40,687 nucleotides of DNA from an uncultured Eubacteriales bacterium (GTDB taxonomy: Bacteria; Bacillota; Clostridia; Oscillospirales; Acutalibacteraceae): NCBI GenBank assembly GCA_934643185.1, contig CAKUBN010000017.1:1-40687 (forward strand), given 5' to 3'. Positions 32,113-39,992 of the stretch are shown here, piece by piece. Made by a program: the position numbers and the translations under genes. The first letter of the stretch is position 1. Every line of letters starts with the position of its first letter. The notes beneath the pieces are model-generated. The model saw nothing but the letters and a program-made list of their open reading frames with translations. It had not been told where the DNA came from and ran no database searches.

Positions 32113-33279
32113 ATGCAGGAAGTGATTCTGGTCAAGCTCGGCGAGATCGTCTTAAAGGGACTCAACCGCCGCACGTTTGAAGACCGGTTATTGAAGAACA
32201 TTCGCCGCCGCATTGCGCGCGCGGGCAACTTTGAGGTGTACTCCATGCAGTCCACCATTTACATTGAGCCGAAGGACGAGGACGCGGACATTGACGAGGC
32301 CGAAGAGCGCGTTTCGAAGGTGTTTGGCGTCATCGGCTACGCGCGCGCGTGCGTGTGCGAAAAGGACATGGACGCCATTACAAAAATGGCGCCGGAATAT
32401 TTGGCGGACACGCTTTCTGGCTTTAAGACGTTCAAGGTGGAATCGAAGCGCGCGGACAAGAAGTTCCCGCTCGGCTCCATGGAGATCTCCCGCGAGGTGG
32501 GCGCGGCGCTGCTGCGCGCGAACCCGCACATTTCCGTAGATGTGCATAACCCGGAAATTACAGTGCGCGTGGAAATTCGCGAGAAAGCGGCGTACATCCA
32601 CGGCGAGACGAAGCCCGGCGCGGGCGGCATCCCGGTGGGCACGGGCGGCAAGGCGGCCATCCTCATCAGCGGCGGCCTCGACAGCCCGGTGGCGGCGTGG
32701 ATGATGGCAAAGCGCGGCGTGGAGCTGACGGCTATCCACTTTGCGAGCCCCCCGTACACGAGCGAGCGCGCACACGAAAAGGTGGTGGCGCTGCTGAAAA
32801 AGGTGGGCGAATACGCGGGCAGAATGGACATGATCACCGTGCCGTTCACCGAAATTCAGGAGCAGATCCGCGACAACTGCCCGGAGGAGCTGGCGACGAT
32901 CATCATGCGCCGCTTCATGATGCGGGCTTCCGAGCGCATTGCGCGCGAGCGGGAGTGCAGCGCGCTCATCACGGGCGAAAGTCTTGGACAGGTGGCGAGC
33001 CAGACGATCCAGGCCATTGCGTGCACGGACGCGGCGGCGAACATGCCGGTGTTCCGTCCGCTCATCGGCAGCGATAAGTCGGAGATCGTGGCGCTTGCGC
33101 ACCGCATTGACACATATGACATTTCCATTGAGCCGTATGAGGACTGCTGCACGGTGTTTACGCCGAAGCACCCGCGCACCCGCCCCACGCTGAACGTGGT
33201 GGAGGCTGCGGAACAGAAGCTCGATGTGGAACAGCTTTTGAAAAATTGCCTTGAAAAGACGGAGATCCGTCATCTGTAA
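32113..33279 (+). CDS. thiI: tRNA 4-thiouridine synthase ThiI (short form, no rhodanese domain)
   Basis: The 388-residue protein has an N-terminal ferredoxin-like/THUMP region (about 1-165) and an adenylating PP-loop SGGLDSP (about 186-192) with GESLGQVASQTIQ later. It activates U8 of tRNA with ATP and transfers sulfur. The C-terminal rhodanese domain of the E. coli enzyme is absent, as in Bacillus, where the dedicated desulfurase supplies sulfur. The gene follows that desulfurase by 32 bases with AAAGGAA before the ATG. Confidence 0.94.
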   Translation: MQEVILVKLGEIVLKGLNRRTFEDRLLKNIRRRIARAGNFEVYSMQSTIYIEPKDEDADIDEAEERVSKVFGVIGYARACVCEKDMDAITKMAPEYLADTLSGFKTFKVESKRADKKFPLGSMEISREVGAALLRANPHISVDVHNPEITVRVEIREKAAYIHGETKPGAGGIPVGTGGKAAILISGGLDSPVAAWMMAKRGVELTAIHFASPPYTSERAHEKVVALLKKVGEYAGRMDMITVPFTEIQEQIRDNCPEELATIIMRRFMMRASERIARERECSALITGESLGQVASQTIQAIACTDAAANMPVFRPLIGSDKSEIVALAHRIDTYDISIEPYEDCCTVFTPKHPRTRPTLNVVEAAEQKLDVEQLLKNCLEKTEIRHL

Positions 33280-33296
33280 GAAAGGGGAATTTTACC

Positions 33297-34550
33297 ATGC
33301 AGGCAGAAGTATTATCGGTTGGCACAGAGCTTTTGCTCGGCCAGACTGTGAACACGGACACAACGATCGTTGCAAAGGCGCTTTCGGCGCTGGGCATTGA
33401 CCTGCTCTACGCCGCCGTAGTCGGCGACAACGTGGGCAGACTGGAAAAGGCCGTTTACGACGCGCTTGACCGAAGCGATATTCTCATCACGACGGGCGGC
33501 CTTGGGCCGACGGGCGACGACCTGACGAAGGAGACTGTGGCCGCGGCTGCGGGCAAGAAGCTCGTTTTGCACGAGCAGAGCTACCAGCATTTGCTCGACT
33601 ACTTTGCAAACGGCGGCATGACCGAAAACCAGATGAAGCAGGCGATGCTGCCGGAGGGCTGCACCGCGCTGAAAAACGACAACGGCACCGCGCCCGGCTG
33701 CGCGTTCCAGACGGACAAGGGCAAAATCGTCATCATGCTGCCCGGCCCGCCTTCGGAGCTGACCCCGATGCTGCACAACTATGCCGTGCCGTACCTTGAG
33801 AAGTTCCAGAGCGCGGTGATTGCTTCGCACAGCGTGCATGTGTACGGCAGAGGCGAAGCCCCGGTGGCGCAGATGATCGAAGACCTGATGGAGCAGAGCA
33901 ACCCGACCGTGGCCCCGTATGCCAAGGAAGGCGAGATGTTTGTGCGCGTGACGGCGAAGGCTGCGACGAAGGAAGAAGCCGACGCGATGTGCGTGCCGGT
34001 GGTGGAAGAACTCAAGAAGCGCATCGGCAGCTTTGTGTACGGCGTGGACGTGGAGACGCTGGAGGAGCTTGTAGTCAGCGAGCTCAGGAAGGCGGGCAAG
34101 AAGCTTGCAACGGCAGAATCCTGCACGGGCGGTATGCTTGCAAAGCGCATTACGGATATTCCGGGCTCCTCCGCTGTGTTTGAGACGGGTTGCGTGACCT
34201 ATGCGAACTGCGTGAAAGAGCGTTTGCTCGGCGTACCGCACGAGACGCTTGAGACATACGGCGCGGTGAGCGAGCAGACGGCGCGTGCGATGGCAGAAGG
34301 CATTGTGCGCGAGAGCGGCGCGGACATCGGCGTGGGCATTACGGGCATTGCAGGCCCGGACGGCGGCACCGAAGAAAAGCCGGTGGGCCTTGTGTACATT
34401 GCGCTGAGCGACGGCAAAAACACGTGGGTGGCAAAGCGCCAGCCGATGGGCCGCCTGAAATCCCGCGAATGGCACCGCCACTGCGCGGCCTCGAAGGCGC
34501 TTGACATGGTGCGCCGCTACTTAGCCGGTCTGCCGGTAGACGAGGCGTAA
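33297..34550 (+). CDS. cinA: CinA family protein (nicotinamide-nucleotide deamidase-type C-terminus)
   Basis: In this 417-residue protein, residues 1-170 are the MoaB/MogA-like domain (LSVGTELLLGQTVNTD, TTGGLGPTGDDLTKE, LPGPPSELTPM). About 255-410 are the PncC-type amidase (ATAESCTGGMLAKRITDIPGSS, GITGIAGPDGGTEEKPVGLV). CinA recycles nicotinamide mononucleotide and pyrophosphate-linked nucleotides, which is consistent with nadE at the head of this operon. It starts 17 bases after thiI with AAAGGGG upstream. Confidence 0.93.
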   Translation: MQAEVLSVGTELLLGQTVNTDTTIVAKALSALGIDLLYAAVVGDNVGRLEKAVYDALDRSDILITTGGLGPTGDDLTKETVAAAAGKKLVLHEQSYQHLLDYFANGGMTENQMKQAMLPEGCTALKNDNGTAPGCAFQTDKGKIVIMLPGPPSELTPMLHNYAVPYLEKFQSAVIASHSVHVYGRGEAPVAQMIEDLMEQSNPTVAPYAKEGEMFVRVTAKAATKEEADAMCVPVVEELKKRIGSFVYGVDVETLEELVVSELRKAGKKLATAESCTGGMLAKRITDIPGSSAVFETGCVTYANCVKERLLGVPHETLETYGAVSEQTARAMAEGIVRESGADIGVGITGIAGPDGGTEEKPVGLVYIALSDGKNTWVAKRQPMGRLKSREWHRHCAASKALDMVRRYLAGLPVDEA

Positions 34551-34553
34551 CGC

Positions 34554-35597
34554 GTGCGGCGCAAAAACCGCGAGCCGGAGCATATTCGGCGCGTGGCAGT
34601 CTATGAAGACGAAGAAAGTGTGCAGCCGAGAAAGCGGCGCATTTTGTTCCCGGTGCTCATCACGCTGTTTTCGGTGATTTTTGTCGTTTCGGCGACGGTG
34701 CTTGTGATCGAGCTTATTGTGAACCCGTATGTGACGGACAAGAACGTGGGGGAGATCCAGGACATTTACTCCGAAGCAGGCGGCACGGAAAGCGAGGCCC
34801 CGGTGACTTCTGAGGACAACGCAGCGGACGAATACGCCGCGGAGCTGGAGCGCCGCCGTGAGGCTGTTTTGAAGCTGCAGAGCGTGAACCGTGATATTAC
34901 GGGCTGGGTACAGCTGGACGGCACGGACATCAACTTCCCGGTGCTGACGCCGCCGCTTGGCGACCCGCAGTATTACCTGTACCGCAACTACAAAAAGGAA
35001 AACACGAAGTACGGCAGCATCTTTTTGGACGGCATGTGCACGGTGGACTCCGATAATCAGGTTCTGCACGGGCACAGCATGCAGGACGGCAGAATGTTCT
35101 GGCAGGTGATCGGCTTTGGCAGTGCCGAGACCGTGAAGAGTTGCCCGGTGTTCCGCTATGACACCGAAAAGGAAGCGGCGGAGTGGAAGATCGTTTCGGT
35201 ATTCAAGACGAATACATACGATAACCAAGGGGCGCTGTTTAACTATTTACGCGGCGATTTTAACTCTGCGGAAGACAAGATGCAGTTTTACTACGACGTG
35301 ATGAAGCGCAGCATGGTGAACACCGGCGTGGACCTGAACGAAAACGACAAAACGGTGATGCTTTCGACGTGCTCGTATGAATATGAGGGCTTCCGCACGG
35401 TCATTGTGGCGCGCAAGGTGCGCGACGGCGAAGACGCGACTGTGGATACCTCGAAGATCACGGAGAACGAAAACGCGCTGTACCCGGACATTTGGTACCC
35501 CTCCGGCAAAGCGCCGGACTACTGGCCCGACTATTTTGAAGACGCTGTGCGAAACGGCATGGTGGATTGGTACACGGGCGACCTGTATAAAGATTAG
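34554..35597 (+). CDS. srtB: Class B sortase
   Basis: The 347-residue protein has a basic N-terminus, one membrane helix (about 30-55) and a disordered Glu-rich linker. The sortase domain follows with catalytic His174 (LHGHSM), Cys273 (LSTCSYEYEGFRTVIVARK) and Arg281. Class B sortases attach surface proteins to peptidoglycan. No sorting-signal substrate is encoded in this window. The GTG start lies 3 bases after the cinA stop, with GAGG overlapping the end of cinA, so it is the last gene of the nadE-led run. The C-terminal 50 residues extend beyond the usual catalytic core. Confidence 0.9.
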   Translation: MRRKNREPEHIRRVAVYEDEESVQPRKRRILFPVLITLFSVIFVVSATVLVIELIVNPYVTDKNVGEIQDIYSEAGGTESEAPVTSEDNAADEYAAELERRREAVLKLQSVNRDITGWVQLDGTDINFPVLTPPLGDPQYYLYRNYKKENTKYGSIFLDGMCTVDSDNQVLHGHSMQDGRMFWQVIGFGSAETVKSCPVFRYDTEKEAAEWKIVSVFKTNTYDNQGALFNYLRGDFNSAEDKMQFYYDVMKRSMVNTGVDLNENDKTVMLSTCSYEYEGFRTVIVARKVRDGEDATVDTSKITENENALYPDIWYPSGKAPDYWPDYFEDAVRNGMVDWYTGDLYKD

Positions 35598-35602
35598 AGG
35601 CA

Positions 35603-35653
35603 AATGAAAACACCCTCTCGCTTACGGAAAACCGCAGCGGGAGGGCGTTTTGG
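35603..35653. terminator. Bidirectional terminator between srtB and the metal ATPase
   Basis: The long stem CCCTC-CGCT-CGG / CCG-AGCG-GAGGG has T-runs on both strands and sits between convergent genes. Confidence 0.85.
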
Positions 35654-35664
35654 TATGTTATCTT

Positions 35665-37545
35665 TTATTCTTTGTACTTGAGGGCGCGGATGGCGTTGAG
35701 GACCGCGATGATCATGACGCCGACATCCGCAAAGATGGCTGCCCACATGTTGGCAAGACCGAACGCGGTGAGCGCGAGGCAGCCGAACTTGATGATGAGC
35801 GAGAACACGATGTTCTGTTTGACGATGCCGATGCACTTGCGGGAGATTTTGATGGCTTTTGCAATCTGCATGGGGTCGTCGTCCATGAGGACAACGTCTG
35901 CGGCCTCAATGGCGGCGTCCGAACCCATGGCGCCCATGGCGATGCCGATATCGGCACGGCTGAGCACCGGCGCATCGTTGATGCCGTCGCCGACGAACGC
36001 GAGGTTCGCTTTTTTCGGCTTATTCTGGATGAGCTTTTCGACTTCGTTCACCTTATCGCCCGGGAGGAGGTCGCTGTGGACTTCGTCGATGCCGAGCTCC
36101 TTGGCGACCTGATCGGCGACGCGCTTCGTGTCGCCCGTGAGCATGACGGTTTTTTCAACACCGGCGTGCTTTAATTTCTGGATGGCTTCCTTGGAATGGG
36201 GCTTGACGATATCCGAGATGACGATGTGGCCGGCGTACTGGCCGTCGATCGCCATGTGGATGATGGTGCCGACGCTGTGGCAGTCGTTATATGGAATATT
36301 GTGCAGCGCCATGAGCTTTGCGTTGCCGGCGAGGACCTCGTGCCCGTCGACCTTGGCGGTGATGCCCTTGCCGCTGACTTCTTCAATGTCCGTTACGCGG
36401 CTGCGGTCGATCTCTTTGCCGTAGGCTTTCTGCAAACTTTTGCTGATGGGGTGGGAGGAGGCGCACTCGGCGAGCGCGGCGTACTCGAGCAGCTTTGCTT
36501 CGTCCATCGTGCTGTGGTGGACGGCAGTGACCTCAAACACGCCCTGCGTGAGCGTGCCGGTTTTATCGAACACGACGATTTTTGCATCGGAGAGGGCCTC
36601 AAGATAGTTGGAGCCCTTGATGAGCACGCCCTCATGGCTTGCGCCGCCGATGCCCGCAAAGAAGCTGAGCGGGATGGAAATGACAAGTGCGCACGGGCAG
36701 CTGACGACAAGGAAGGTCAGCGCGCGGTAGATCCAATTGACCCAAGCGGCATCCATGCCGAACGCCATGCGCAGGAGCGGCACGGCGATGCCGAGCAGTA
36801 CAGCGGAAATGCAGACCGCCGGGGTGTAAATTTTAGCGAAGCGGGAGATGAACGCTTCCGAACGGGACTTGCGGGAACTGGCGTTTTCGACGAGGTCGAG
36901 GATTTTGGAAACGGTGGACTCGCCGAATTCCTTTGTGGTGCGGATTTTCAGAACACCGTTTAAATTGATGCAGCCGCTGATGATCTCATCGCCCTCTTTG
37001 ACATCGCGCGGGAGGCTTTCGCCGGTGAGCGCGCTGGTATTAAGGCTTGCGTTGCCGCTTTCGACCATGCCGTCGAGCGGGACTTTTTCGCCCGGCTGCA
37101 CGACGATGATGCTGCCGACCGCGACTTCGTCGGGATCGACCTGTTCTAACTTGCCGTCTTTTTCAATGTTGGCGTAGTCCGGGCGGATGTCCATCAGCGC
37201 GGAGATGTTTTTGCGGCTTTTGCCGACGGCGTAGCTTTGGAACAGCTCGCCGATCTGATAGAACAGCATCACGGCGATGCCCTCAAGATAATCGCCGCTC
37301 TTTGTCCAAATGGCGAGGAAGAACGCACCGAGGGTGGCGAGCGCCATCAAAAAGTTTTCGTCGAACGCGCGGCCGTTTAGGATGCCCTTGCCGGCTTTTC
37401 TCAAAATATCGTAGCCGATGACGAGATAGGCGGCGAGGTACGCAATAAGGCGCGGAATGCCCGTGATCGGTAAGAACTGTAACACGACCAGCATCACGGC
37501 GGTGATGATGATGCGGTACAGCGTAATCTTTTGTTTCTTTTTCAT
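35665..37545 (-). CDS. Heavy-metal P1B-type ATPase, Zn/Cd/Pb class, without its own HMA domain
   Basis: The 626-residue protein has TGES (174-177), transmembrane metal site CPC (283-285), phosphorylation site Asp327 (DKTGTLT), HP pair (365-366) and GDGINDAP. The CPC together with DVGVMIIAVLNAIRAL in the last helix points to the P1B-2 zinc/cadmium/lead exporters. The N-terminus begins directly with a membrane helix and lacks the usual soluble metal-binding domain; that domain is encoded as a separate 72-residue gene just upstream. A hairpin (37603-37633) separates the two. AGAGG precedes the ATG. Confidence 0.92.
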   Translation of the reverse strand: MKKKQKITLYRIIITAVMLVVLQFLPITGIPRLIAYLAAYLVIGYDILRKAGKGILNGRAFDENFLMALATLGAFFLAIWTKSGDYLEGIAVMLFYQIGELFQSYAVGKSRKNISALMDIRPDYANIEKDGKLEQVDPDEVAVGSIIVVQPGEKVPLDGMVESGNASLNTSALTGESLPRDVKEGDEIISGCINLNGVLKIRTTKEFGESTVSKILDLVENASSRKSRSEAFISRFAKIYTPAVCISAVLLGIAVPLLRMAFGMDAAWVNWIYRALTFLVVSCPCALVISIPLSFFAGIGGASHEGVLIKGSNYLEALSDAKIVVFDKTGTLTQGVFEVTAVHHSTMDEAKLLEYAALAECASSHPISKSLQKAYGKEIDRSRVTDIEEVSGKGITAKVDGHEVLAGNAKLMALHNIPYNDCHSVGTIIHMAIDGQYAGHIVISDIVKPHSKEAIQKLKHAGVEKTVMLTGDTKRVADQVAKELGIDEVHSDLLPGDKVNEVEKLIQNKPKKANLAFVGDGINDAPVLSRADIGIAMGAMGSDAAIEAADVVLMDDDPMQIAKAIKISRKCIGIVKQNIVFSLIIKFGCLALTAFGLANMWAAIFADVGVMIIAVLNAIRALKYKE

Positions 37546-37602
37546 GAGGATACCTCTTGTGGTTTTATATAGCAGTTAGATGACGCATTACCGTGTGAAA
37601 AA

Positions 37603-37639
37603 GACCGACTGTACCGAGAAAGCGGAGCCGGTCATTTTT
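37603..37639 (-). terminator. Internal terminator/attenuator between the HMA gene and the ATPase
   Basis: Minus-strand GACCGGCT (37626-37633) pairs with AGTCGGTC (37603-37610), with one G-U pair, followed by TTTTTC. It could make the small metal chaperone more abundant than the ATPase. Confidence 0.55.
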
Positions 37640-37667
37640 TCTGGCTATACGGGTAGACCAAAGTAAA

Positions 37668-37886
37668 TTAAAGCTCGATTTCGCAGTCCGGCTCAACCTT
37701 CTTGCAGGCCTTGAGGACATTCTTCATGACAGCTTTAGCGTCCTGACCGTCTTCAAACTCAACGATCATCTTCTGGGTCATGAAGTTTACGGTCGCATTT
37801 GCAACGCCTGCGGTTTTCTTGGTTGCCTCTTCCATCAGGTTGGCACAATTTGCGCAGTCAACTTCGATGCTGTACGTTTTTTTCAT
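37668..37886 (-). CDS. Stand-alone heavy-metal-associated (HMA) domain protein
   Basis: This 72-residue protein has a complete HMA beta-alpha-beta-beta-alpha-beta fold with the metal motif D10-C11-A-N-C14. The DCxxC form is typical of the zinc/cadmium/lead ATPase N-domains rather than copper chaperones (MxCxxC). The acidic tail EPDCEIEL supplies a third Cys and acidic residues. It probably binds metal in the cytosol and hands it to the ATPase encoded downstream. It is the first gene after the divergent operator. Confidence 0.9.
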   Translation of the reverse strand: MKKTYSIEVDCANCANLMEEATKKTAGVANATVNFMTQKMIVEFEDGQDAKAVMKNVLKACKKVEPDCEIEL

Positions 37887-37931
37887 GGGGAAAACCTCCG
37901 TAAAAAATCATTTTGTTTTGAAATGTGGTGC

Positions 37932-37959
37932 TAACGATTAAATACTTGCTTAATCGTTA
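37932..37959. promoter_or_regulatory. Metal-responsive operator: perfect 10-bp palindrome
   Basis: TAACGATTAA (37932-37941), an 8-base spacer and TTAATCGTTA (37950-37959). The inner AAGTAT/TTAA pattern resembles SmtB/CzrA operators. It lies between the divergent HMA/ATPase genes and the ArsR-AraC gene. Confidence 0.8.
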
Positions 37960-37974
37960 CAGTTGTAGTATACT
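37946..37974 (+). promoter_or_regulatory. Promoter of the ArsR-AraC regulator
   Basis: TTGCTT (37946-37951), a 17-base spacer and TATACT (37969-37974). The -35 sits inside the operator palindrome, consistent with autorepression. Confidence 0.65.
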
Positions 37975-38063
37975 GGGGCCGGAATAAAAAATCAAGGGGT
38001 TTTCGGGTGCTGCTTCCAAACGGGCGAACGGGATTTCCGAAACGGATAAACGGAGGGCTTTTT

Positions 38064-38828
38064 ATGGCGAATTTTGCATTGCCGCACGACCACGGCAGGC
38101 ACAAGCACGACGAAGCGCTGCATAGAGAATTGATGAATACGGAGCGTTTTTCGGCCGTGGCGGATGTGTTCAAGCAGCTGAGCGACCCGGTGCGCGTGCG
38201 CATTTTCTGGCTTTTGAGTCACCGGGAAGAATGTGTTATCAACATTGCGGCGATGATGGATATGTCGAGTCCGGCAGTTTCGCACCATTTGAAGTCGCTT
38301 TTAGACAGTGGGCTTATCATGAGCCGCCGCGATGGCAAGGAAGTCTACTATAAGACGTCGGACACCGAGCAGATCGGGCTTTTGCACGAGATTGTGGAGC
38401 AGGTGATGGAGATCACGTGCCCGGAAAAGGAAGTGGACTTTCAGGCTTCGCAGGAGGAGATCATTCGGAACGTGCACAATTACCTGATTGAACACATCAG
38501 CGAGCGCATCACGATAGAAACGCTGTCAAGAGAGTTCCTTATGAACACCACGACGCTGAAAACGGTGTTCAAAAAAGTGTACGGCACAACGATTGCGGCG
38601 CACATGAAGCAGCACCGCATGGAGCTTGCGGCGGGGCTGCTGCTGAAAACGCAGAACGACATTGCGTCTGTGGCGCAGGCCGTGGGGTATGAGAGCCAGA
38701 GCCGATTTACGGCGGCGTTTAAGGAGGCCTACGGCGAGCTGCCAACGGAATACAGACGGCGGCACGTGTGCGGGGCAAAGAAGCAGACGTGCGGGACGTG
38801 TACGTGCTCGACGTGTATGAGACGGTGA
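38064..38828 (+). CDS. ArsR-AraC fusion metalloregulator
   Basis: In this 254-residue protein, residues about 25-115 are an ArsR/SmtB winged helix (DVFKQLSDPVRVRIFWLLSHREECVINIAAMMDMSSPAVSHHLKSL). About 145-245 are an AraC double HTH (LIEHISERITIETLSREFLMNTTTLKTVFKK, then DIASVAQAVGYESQSRFTAAFKEAYGELPTEYRRR). The N-terminus is His-rich (His8, 10, 13, 15, 20), and the last 15 residues carry five cysteines (GAKKQTCGTCTCSTCMRR), so both ends could bind metal. It would regulate the divergent export genes. GGAGGG precedes ATG38064; an upstream start has no ribosome site. Confidence 0.9.
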   Translation: MANFALPHDHGRHKHDEALHRELMNTERFSAVADVFKQLSDPVRVRIFWLLSHREECVINIAAMMDMSSPAVSHHLKSLLDSGLIMSRRDGKEVYYKTSDTEQIGLLHEIVEQVMEITCPEKEVDFQASQEEIIRNVHNYLIEHISERITIETLSREFLMNTTTLKTVFKKVYGTTIAAHMKQHRMELAAGLLLKTQNDIASVAQAVGYESQSRFTAAFKEAYGELPTEYRRRHVCGAKKQTCGTCTCSTCMRR

Positions 38829-38860
38829 GGAGCTTGTTTTGAGAGCTTTTAGAAATTAAC

Positions 38861-38899
38861 AGAGCGCGCAGCTTTTGGGTGGCTGCGCGCTCTCCTTTT
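38861..38899 (+). terminator. Terminator of the ArsR-AraC gene
   Basis: AGAGCGCGCAGC / GCTGCGCGCTCT is a perfect 12-bp stem with a 9-base loop, followed by CCTTTTG. Confidence 0.85.
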
Positions 38900-38917
38900 G
38901 TATGCGATGCTTTGTCT

Positions 38918-39081
38918 AAAGGCGGCTTTAGCCGCCTTTCAGGAAACTCATGCAACTGGGTTCCCTACACTTAAAACGTCCACGGGACGTTTTAAGTTAC
39001 CCTCCTAGTTTTTGGGGCGCTGCCCCAAGACCCCGCCGCCTTTAAAAAGGCGGGCGAAACTTTTAATCGCCATTGCCGTTA
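38918..39081 (+). repeat. Six-hairpin modular repeat, copy C (plus orientation, P4 missing)
   Basis: P1, AAAGGCGGC-TTTA-GCCGCCTTT (38918-38939); P2, AGGAAACTCA-TGCAAC-TGGGTTCCCT with one mismatch and one wobble (38941-38966); P3, CTTAAAACGTCC-ACG-GGACGTTTTAAG (38970-38996); linker CCTCCTAGTTTTTGGGG; P5, TTGGGGC-GCT-GCCCCAA (39012-39028); P6, CCGCCTTT-AA-AAAGGCGG (39036-39053); tail ACTTTT..TTGCCGTTAG. It lies between convergent genes, directly against the stop codon of the HAD gene. Confidence 0.87.
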
Positions 39082-39083
39082 GT

Positions 39084-39743
39084 TTAGAGGATAAGGTTTT
39101 CCAGCTCCTCTGCGTTATGGACGAGGGTATCGGCGCCGTTTTCTTCGAGCTCTTTTTCGTCCCTGAAGCCCCAGGTGACACCGGCGGTAAAGAGGCCGGC
39201 GTTCTGCCCGGTCTGCATATCAACGCCGCTGTCGCCGACGTACAGGCATTCGGCGGGGGTGACGCCTAATTCTTCGCACAATAAAAGTGCGGCGCTGGGG
39301 TCCGGCTTTTTCGGTACGCCTTCCCTTTGTCCGTGGACGACATCAAAAAGCCCGGTGAACAGCTTTTCGGCGATATAGCACGTCATGTTATCGGGTTTGT
39401 TGGAGAGCACGGCGGCTTTGACGTTGTTTTCACGCATTTTTTGGAGCAGTTCTACGATGCCGGGGTAGGGCTTTACGTCTTTTGTGGGATCACTTTCATA
39501 TAAAGCGTCATACGTTTTGCGCAGGGCTTTTACATCTTCTTCGGTGTATGTGCCCTTAGCGGCAGTGAGCATGCGGCGCATGAGAATATCTGCGCCGTTA
39601 CCGACGAATGTGCGGTAGCGGTCTACGGGGAACGTTTTTAAGCGGTGCGCTTCAAGCGCGGCGTTGCCGAATCCGGCGATGGAAGTGAGCGTGTTGGCCA
39701 CGGTTCCGTCCATATCAAAAATAACGGCTTTTACTTTTGCCAT
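39084..39743 (-). CDS. HAD-family phosphatase, phosphoglycolate-phosphatase-like
   Basis: The 219-residue protein has HAD motif I (VIFDMDGTVANT, Asp10 and Asp12), motif II VLSNKPD, motif III lysine in KKPDPSAAL and motif IV LYVGDSGVDMQTGQNAG. The helical cap of about 65 residues is that of the Gph/PGMB subgroup. These enzymes dephosphorylate 2-phosphoglycolate or small sugar phosphates; the substrate is uncertain. The ATG is preceded by AAGGG, and a promoter lies at 39803-39831. Confidence 0.88.
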   Translation of the reverse strand: MAKVKAVIFDMDGTVANTLTSIAGFGNAALEAHRLKTFPVDRYRTFVGNGADILMRRMLTAAKGTYTEEDVKALRKTYDALYESDPTKDVKPYPGIVELLQKMRENNVKAAVLSNKPDNMTCYIAEKLFTGLFDVVHGQREGVPKKPDPSAALLLCEELGVTPAECLYVGDSGVDMQTGQNAGLFTAGVTWGFRDEKELEENGADTLVHNAEELENLIL

Positions 39744-39802
39744 GAATATCCCTTCTTCGTATTATAGATAATCGAAAAGCGAACGACACTTTTCGCACCG
39801 CC

Positions 39803-39831
39803 AGTATACCGCTTTTTTGACGAAAATGCAA
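39803..39831 (-). promoter_or_regulatory. SigA-type promoter for the HAD gene
   Basis: Minus-strand TTGCAT (39826-39831), a 17-base spacer and TATACT (39803-39808). A second TATAAT nearer the gene lacks a clear -35. Confidence 0.65.
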
Positions 39832-39896
39832 CCGGGGCGGGCTTTTTGGGGTGTGAAAAAATCATCTGACCTTAAAAATTATATTAAATCTGGCCA

Positions 39897-39925
39897 TTGC
39901 GATAATACCAGCGCGGTGCTATACT
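39897..39925 (+). promoter_or_regulatory. SigA-type promoter for the ECF S component
   Basis: TTGCGA (39897-39902), a 17-base spacer and TATACT (39920-39925). The leader of about 60 bases is too short for most vitamin riboswitches, and none was recognised. Confidence 0.65.
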
Positions 39926-39992
39926 GGGTGCAATCTTCAAGGCACGGCGCACGAACGGTGCAGTCGCGTCCCAAAGCAAAGGGGTAATCAAA

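Noticed and set aside
33312..34481. Minus-strand open frame of 389 codons opposite cinA
   Set aside because: Shadow of a clearly recognised gene in a GC-rich region; no ribosome site or family motifs. The same applies to 32188-33273 opposite thiI and 1780-2472 opposite the ligase.
39926..39992. Vitamin riboswitch ahead of the ECF S component
   Set aside because: The leader is only about 60 bases. No conserved core of preQ1, TPP, FMN, THF or cobalamin classes could be recognised.
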